From Dyadobacter linearis (GTDB lineage Bacteria > Bacteroidota > Bacteroidia > Cytophagales > Spirosomataceae): DNA of 64,000 bases. A program made the position numbers and the translations under genes. Of this stretch, positions 59,970 through 64,000 are shown in pieces; position 1 is the stretch's first letter; each line of letters starts with the position of its first letter. Under the pieces are notes generated by a model that ran no database searches, was not told the DNA's origin, and saw only the letters and a program-made list of their open reading frames with translations. The stretch spans positions 682,001-746,000 of the forward strand of contig NZ_CAJRAU010000003.1 of the NCBI RefSeq assembly GCF_907165045.1, in the 5' to 3' direction.

Positions 59970-60652
59970 TTATGCTTTTAGAAGATATTATTTCCAAATA
60001 TAAAGGAACCGCCTATAAGTTATTTAAGTATAACGATAGCGAAGGAAACTCTATAAAAGTTGCATTTGTCTTTGATTCGCAGGCAGACTATCTAGACAAA
60101 TACCTATCATTTTACAAAAGCTTACCTAATTTTACCGAACTAATTGTTTTGGCTTCTGATGGCACTTTTAAGGTAACGAACAATGGTATTGCGTATTTTA
60201 TTAGGCACAATCATCAAGATGTCTTTGAAGATCGGAATGGAAACATTCGCGGAATATCCAAAAGCATTAGCCGCCAAGTTAGGAACAACCTGATTATGAG
60301 GATAAACGATTTGGCAAGTACAGGTAACTTTGATGAAATATTACAGATTGTTAACGAATGCAAAATTCCAGGATTTGGCGAATTGTCGGTTTATGATACA
60401 TCTCTACGAATAGCATCATTTAGGAGCTTGGAGCCAGATAAAGTATATCTACATGCCGGTGCTAGGACTGGCTTTGAAATATTAGAAAGCAAAGGATATT
60501 TAAAAACTGGTATGTCTAGAAAAAAATATCTGCGTAAAGACGAATTGCCTATACAGTTTCAAGAAGGGCTAAAAATGTATGAAGTAGAAAATCTGGCTTG
60601 TTTGTATAAGGACGATTTCAAATTGTTAGAACCTCTACAGCTGAATCCTTAA
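59966..60652 (+). CDS. Unknown protein with helix-hairpin-helix-like segment, gene 3 of island
   Basis: A 228-residue basic protein. Residues 133-167 (KIPGFGELSVYDTSLRIA, then LEPDKVYLHAGARTG) look like a helix-hairpin-helix DNA-contacting unit; the IPGFGE turn is the main support. The N-terminal half (SKYKGTAYKLFKYND, then HQDVFEDRNGN) was not recognised. There is no signal peptide. The ATG overlaps the stop of gene 2 (ATGA), so translation is coupled; a second ATG lies at 59972. It ends 2 bp before the convergent FAD-enzyme gene ends. DNA binding or recognition for the two nucleases is a reasonable guess. Confidence 0.7.
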   Translation: MIMLLEDIISKYKGTAYKLFKYNDSEGNSIKVAFVFDSQADYLDKYLSFYKSLPNFTELIVLASDGTFKVTNNGIAYFIRHNHQDVFEDRNGNIRGISKSISRQVRNNLIMRINDLASTGNFDEILQIVNECKIPGFGELSVYDTSLRIASFRSLEPDKVYLHAGARTGFEILESKGYLKTGMSRKKYLRKDELPIQFQEGLKMYEVENLACLYKDDFKLLEPLQLNP

Positions 60653-60654
60653 CA

Positions 60655-62355
60655 TCACCGCCACGCCAACTCAACCCCTTCCCCCTTCAAAAACTCCTGA
60701 AACCCCGCCAACAACTCCTTCCTCTCCCGAACAACCCGCGGAGTAACATTTTTCCCAGAAGCAAACTTCACCAGCAACCCCACAGCCTCCCCGATGCTCC
60801 ATTCTACCGGATGTAGTCGGTAGCAGCCGTTTGTGATGTGCGTGGTGCCAATGTTCTTGTTTGCGGGAAGCAGATTTTCCATGCGTATGGGGATGAGGGC
60901 GCCTAGTGGGATCTGGAATGGGAGGGATGCGAAATCTATGTAATTGTCGCCGGCGCTGCTCGGGTGTAGGTCGATGTGGTAGTAGCCTATTCCGACGCTG
61001 TCCGGGAAAGTGGCCGCGCTTTTACTGCCATTCGCTGCATTTGCCCTGTTTTCTGCTCCTACGTGTTCTTCTTTGATCGTGAATAGTGCCTTAATGCGGC
61101 GGGATTCGCGGACGTAGGGGTATTTGGCGAGGCCGTCTTCGGTGCCCATAATGTCTTTCCTGAGGCGGATGCCGCGCCAGCCTTTGCCGCCGTCGGGGCG
61201 TGGAGCTTCGGTTTGCAGCCAGTAGAGTAGCGAAAGGCTGAGCTGCTTGGCGCGGTCGACGTGCTTTTTGAAATCCTTTTCGCTGGTACCGATTAGGTTG
61301 CCGAGCATATAATCATTTTGCGGCCAGTTGACAATCGTAATGTCGCCTGCGTAAGTTCCGGGCACAAAGTTCTGGCGGCTGATGATGCGGCGGTACACCC
61401 AGAGGTTGAGTGCGTCACCAGTTTTAATGCCTTCCGGGTGGAAACCGAGTATTTTAGGTTCCAGCGTTTTGGGATTGGAATACGACAAGTCAAGCAGCCT
61501 GCCCGACCACGGTTTGTTCATCTTCGGAACATGGTTTTTCCAAAAATCATATTCGGCAGGCTTTTCGATCACGTGGTTTTCGCCCGGCTGGTAGTCGATC
61601 GCGAAGCACATCGTAAATGCCTGCACATTGTCGGGATTGCCTTTTTCAGGAGCGTGCAGCTCATTGGTTTCAGCTTTGGATTCGGTACCTGTGACGAACT
61701 CCGTGCCTGTCATCGGCAGCAAGTCACCTAACTCGGTAGCGTCCACAAAATAGGGAGCAGTCAATGTGAAATGCTTACCAGAGCGGCTACTTTTCACTTC
61801 CAGCGAAGTCACGCGGTTACCCTGCACTTCGGCGGACACAGCCTTGTGCTCAGTAAGTAAAGTCAATTTTCCGGTACTGAGGTAAGGGGCGAACATATCA
61901 TTCAAAATCGCTACTGCAACCATAGGCTCGCAGCAAATGCGCGAAACTGCGCCATCGCCGGGATTGAGGTGCTTGCGGCTCTTGGCTTCGTCGGTAAGCG
62001 GGTAATTTTTGATATAGTACTCGCGGATCGCATTGCGGAAATCGCGGTAAGCCTTCGGAGCGCCGTGGGTTTCTATCCATTGATGCTCGTCGGGCGGCAC
62101 GCCTTGCTGCGATATCTGTCCGCCGATCCAGTCGGTTTCTTCGGTGAGGATTACTGTAAGTCCATTTCGCAATGCAGCCAATGCAGCTGCACAGCCGCCA
62201 AGCCCACCACCTGCGATTACCAGGTCGGCTTTGAGGGTTTCTTTGGATTTGTCTTCACGCAAAAAAGGCCCGGACTTTGCAGCCGGACCTTCTGTTGTGG
62301 TATTGATTAATGCGCCTGTAACGGCGATGTTTGCTAGAAAATTTCTACGCTTCAT
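60655..62355 (-). CDS. Tat-exported FAD-dependent oxidoreductase
   Basis: A 566-residue flavoprotein with a short twin-arginine leader (MKRRNFLANIAVTGAL). The dinucleotide-binding start DLVIAGGGLGGCAAALAALRNG is followed by the second conserved stretch TDWIGGQISQQGVPPDEH, typical of the FAD_oxidored group found in Bacteroidota and Planctomycetota polysaccharide loci. YFVDATELGDLLPMTG near residue 210 and the C-terminal LLPANKNIGTTHITNGCYRLHPVEWSIGEAVG are also conserved. It probably oxidises a sugar or its derivative in the periplasm. It lies 17 bp after the anti-sigma gene on the same strand, so it may belong to that sigma factor's regulon. Confidence 0.9.
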   Translation of the reverse strand: MKRRNFLANIAVTGALINTTTEGPAAKSGPFLREDKSKETLKADLVIAGGGLGGCAAALAALRNGLTVILTEETDWIGGQISQQGVPPDEHQWIETHGAPKAYRDFRNAIREYYIKNYPLTDEAKSRKHLNPGDGAVSRICCEPMVAVAILNDMFAPYLSTGKLTLLTEHKAVSAEVQGNRVTSLEVKSSRSGKHFTLTAPYFVDATELGDLLPMTGTEFVTGTESKAETNELHAPEKGNPDNVQAFTMCFAIDYQPGENHVIEKPAEYDFWKNHVPKMNKPWSGRLLDLSYSNPKTLEPKILGFHPEGIKTGDALNLWVYRRIISRQNFVPGTYAGDITIVNWPQNDYMLGNLIGTSEKDFKKHVDRAKQLSLSLLYWLQTEAPRPDGGKGWRGIRLRKDIMGTEDGLAKYPYVRESRRIKALFTIKEEHVGAENRANAANGSKSAATFPDSVGIGYYHIDLHPSSAGDNYIDFASLPFQIPLGALIPIRMENLLPANKNIGTTHITNGCYRLHPVEWSIGEAVGLLVKFASGKNVTPRVVRERKELLAGFQEFLKGEGVELAWR

Positions 62356-62371
62356 ATTTAAATAGTTCTTC

Positions 62372-63286
62372 TCAACTCACCTTTCCCATTACATACATCT
62401 CCTCCATCGTAGGACTTGGTACCCCACCTTCTTTTTCCAATGTAATCGCGAATGCTACTGCGCCGGGTTTGGTGTTTTTCATTCTCAAAACTTTACCTGA
62501 AAATTCATTATCCAGTACTCCTACATCCACCGGCTTGTTATCTACAATCGTCCAAAGCTGGTATTGCTTGCCTGCCGGAGGTGCCGGAAGGTTTTGTACG
62601 TCGAGCATTACCTCATTCGTTTGCTGGTTCCAGAATGCAGCTACTGCGCTTTCAGGCGATTTCGGCATTCCGGCTAGTTTTACCACTTTATAACTTGGGT
62701 CGCGGTACATTCCTGCAAGTGCCTCACTATACGCAAGACTGCTTTTCATCCCGGCAACCTCGCCTTTCAAGCTACCTAGCTCAGCAGCCAGCTGTTCGTT
62801 GCCCCGCCTGTATTCGCTCATCTGCATAGCAGACCAGCCTGCAAACACTGCCAGCAATATAGCGGCAGCGACTGCAATTTTCGCCCAGATCGGGGTTACC
62901 TCACGGGTTTCTACCTCCGGCCGCTCAAAAACGTCGGCTATTACCTTTCCGTTATCTGTGTTAACCGGCCTAACGTGTTCAACACCATCGTTTAATCTTA
63001 TTTCTTCCTGAGTGCCAGCTGCTTGCGCGCTATTCGTTTCATGATTTGTTTCAATCTCAGAATCAAATTCCAATCTTGCGAAAATCGATTCTTTCAATGA
63101 AGCCGGAGGAGGAGTCTGATGTTTTAATGCATATTCTTCCAAAGCATTCTCAGTTCTCAGCAACTCTTCCTTGATCTCCGGGTAAATATGAGACATACAC
63201 TCAACCTCCTGTTTTTCCTGAGGAGAGACAGTGCCCAATACATATTCTTCCAATATGCCGGACTCTATGTATGCTTGGATGTTCAT
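62372..63286 (-). CDS. RskA-type anti-sigma factor
   Basis: A 304-residue membrane protein. The N-terminal 75 residues (IESGILEEYVLGTVSPQEKQEVECM) form the cytoplasmic sigma-binding part. A membrane helix (IAVAAAILLAVFAGWSAM) lies at about 138-157, followed by a short coiled coil. The periplasmic RskA domain includes MYRDPSYKVVKLAGMPKSPESAVAAFWN and PPAGKQYQLWTIVDNKPVDVG. The Cys-His zinc site of ZAS-type anti-sigma factors is absent. Its ATG overlaps the stop of the sigma gene by 4 bp (ATGA), so the two are coupled. Release on an envelope signal, usually by proteolysis, is known for the family. Confidence 0.92.
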   Translation of the reverse strand: MNIQAYIESGILEEYVLGTVSPQEKQEVECMSHIYPEIKEELLRTENALEEYALKHQTPPPASLKESIFARLEFDSEIETNHETNSAQAAGTQEEIRLNDGVEHVRPVNTDNGKVIADVFERPEVETREVTPIWAKIAVAAAILLAVFAGWSAMQMSEYRRGNEQLAAELGSLKGEVAGMKSSLAYSEALAGMYRDPSYKVVKLAGMPKSPESAVAAFWNQQTNEVMLDVQNLPAPPAGKQYQLWTIVDNKPVDVGVLDNEFSGKVLRMKNTKPGAVAFAITLEKEGGVPSPTMEEMYVMGKVS

Positions 63287-63993
63287 ACTGCAAAGTATTG
63301 TTTTAACTCTTGTAACGCCGTGCGGATCCTGGATTTCACGGTACCCAACGGTATGCTTAACTCTTCGGAGATCTCTTCGTGCGTATAACCCTGGAAATAA
63401 GCCATATCAATCAAAATCTTCCGTTCGGGGCGAAGCATATCAATGATCGCTTTCATATCCGAGCTGGTCGTCTGCAAATCTTCGTACGAGTCTTTCTCAT
63501 TCCGGACCGCCATGTCGTCTATATCACCCATTATTGGTTTTCTTCCTTCCACTCTCACCGCATCAATTGCGCCGTTCCGCGCAATATTCATGATCCAGGT
63601 AAACAATCTTCCTTTTTCCGGATTATATGAAGCTATATTTTTCCAGATTTTCAAAAAAGATTCCTGCAACACATCTGCGGCTTTCTCCTCGTCCCTCAAC
63701 GTTTTTGAAATGATATTAAACAAAGCTCCTGAGTAATGGTCGTACAGGAAATCAAATGCCACCCGCTCATTCCTTTTGAGAGCCAGCACGAGTTCCTCTT
63801 CCGAGTATTTTACCTTGCTTGTCGCCAAGAGTCGCTTAACAGTTAATTGTAAATTACGTACTGGCAATCTAGCGAAATTTCCCAAGAACCAGTCAGCAGG
63901 TGCATAAATTATTGCCCCTCTGTTCCGCTCTCTTGTATTTCCTAAGTTCCTTTGAATCAAAGGAAAATCCGATCTGATATAGAAGGCTACCAT
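63283..63993 (-). CDS. ECF RNA polymerase sigma factor (SigK/RpoE-like)
   Basis: An ECF sigma factor of up to 236 residues. Region 2 is FDFLYDHYSGALFNIISKTLRDEEKAADVLQESFLKIWKNI, followed by RLFTWIMNIARNGAIDAVR. Region 4 is LRPERKILIDMAYFQGYTHEEISEELSIPLGTVKSRIRTALQELKQ. The first 55 residues of the longest frame (from ATG at 63993) show no family similarity, and relatives usually begin near LATSKVKYSEEEL, so a TTG at 63828 is a likely true start. It is paired with the RskA-type anti-sigma gene and possibly controls the FAD-enzyme gene behind it. Confidence 0.92.
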   Translation of the reverse strand: MVAFYIRSDFPLIQRNLGNTRERNRGAIIYAPADWFLGNFARLPVRNLQLTVKRLLATSKVKYSEEELVLALKRNERVAFDFLYDHYSGALFNIISKTLRDEEKAADVLQESFLKIWKNIASYNPEKGRLFTWIMNIARNGAIDAVRVEGRKPIMGDIDDMAVRNEKDSYEDLQTTSSDMKAIIDMLRPERKILIDMAYFQGYTHEEISEELSIPLGTVKSRIRTALQELKQYFAV

Positions 63994-64000
63994 CTTAGTG

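Noticed and set aside
1-63993. tRNA, rRNA, intact insertion sequence or integrase
   Set aside because: None could be recognised on either strand; the island at 57453-60652 has no visible integrase or tRNA attachment site.

Overview
The window looks like a chromosomal segment of an aerobic, free-living Bacteroidota, most like Dyadobacter or its Spirosomataceae/Cytophagales relatives. This is an inference from gene content: SusC/SusD proteins, type IX secretion (T9SS) C-terminal sorting domains, FecI/FecR-type and RskA-type sigma/anti-sigma pairs, TAnnTTTG-type promoters and many Bacteroidota lipoproteins. No rRNA, tRNA, CRISPR array or intact transposase was seen.

Layout. (1) 1-5446, minus strand: the tip of a fecR gene, its fecI-type sigma factor, and an operon of a T9SS-exported FG-GAP protein, a RhaT-type sugar symporter and a lipoprotein. 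(2) 5567-8332: murF, then an AhpC/AhpD peroxide-defence pair. (3) 8333-13448: a tandem array of 88-90 bp units built on small palindromes, a five-gene minus-strand lipoprotein/membrane operon of unknown role, and a second palindrome array with a 14-bp microsatellite. (4) 13449-16892: a LytS/LytR-type two-component pair divergent from ahcY. (5) 17091-33000: a secreted M4 metalloprotease, a SHOCT protein with an M48 protease, a proline-rich small protein, a secreted CBM6/glycoside-hydrolase-like protein, a GlxA-type AraC regulator, an M23 lipoprotein, and a TPR sensor kinase with a NarL-type regulator. (6) 33067-33796: three small ORFs.

(7) 33893-55100 is the metabolic core. Two exported sulfatases are divergent from susC-susD, a LacI-family regulator, a Tat-exported Gfo/Idh oxidoreductase, a Tat-exported DegT-type aminotransferase, a ceramidase-like protein, a beta-propeller, a second Tat-exported Gfo/Idh protein, a FucP-type transporter, nagA, nagB and a lipoprotein oxidoreductase. 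A perfect 14-bp palindrome, CGGGTACGTACCCG, lies directly behind the -7 box of both the susC and the first oxidoreductase promoters, with a third copy 116 bp downstream of the first. It is the likely operator of the encoded LacI protein. Together the genes suggest uptake, desulfation, periplasmic redox/amino chemistry and cytoplasmic breakdown of a sulfated amino-sugar glycan.

(8) 55140-57444: palindromic repeats and small genes. (9) 57453-60652: a markedly AT-rich island. It begins with a decayed nucleotidyltransferase fragment and a perfect 14-bp inverted repeat, followed by three genes: two different proteins with PD-(D/E)XK nuclease motifs and a third protein with a helix-hairpin-helix-like stretch, the last two overlapping by ATGA. 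This is the best candidate for an undescribed, probably defensive, system. (10) 60655-63993, minus strand: a Tat-exported FAD oxidoreductase and an ECF sigma/RskA-type anti-sigma pair.
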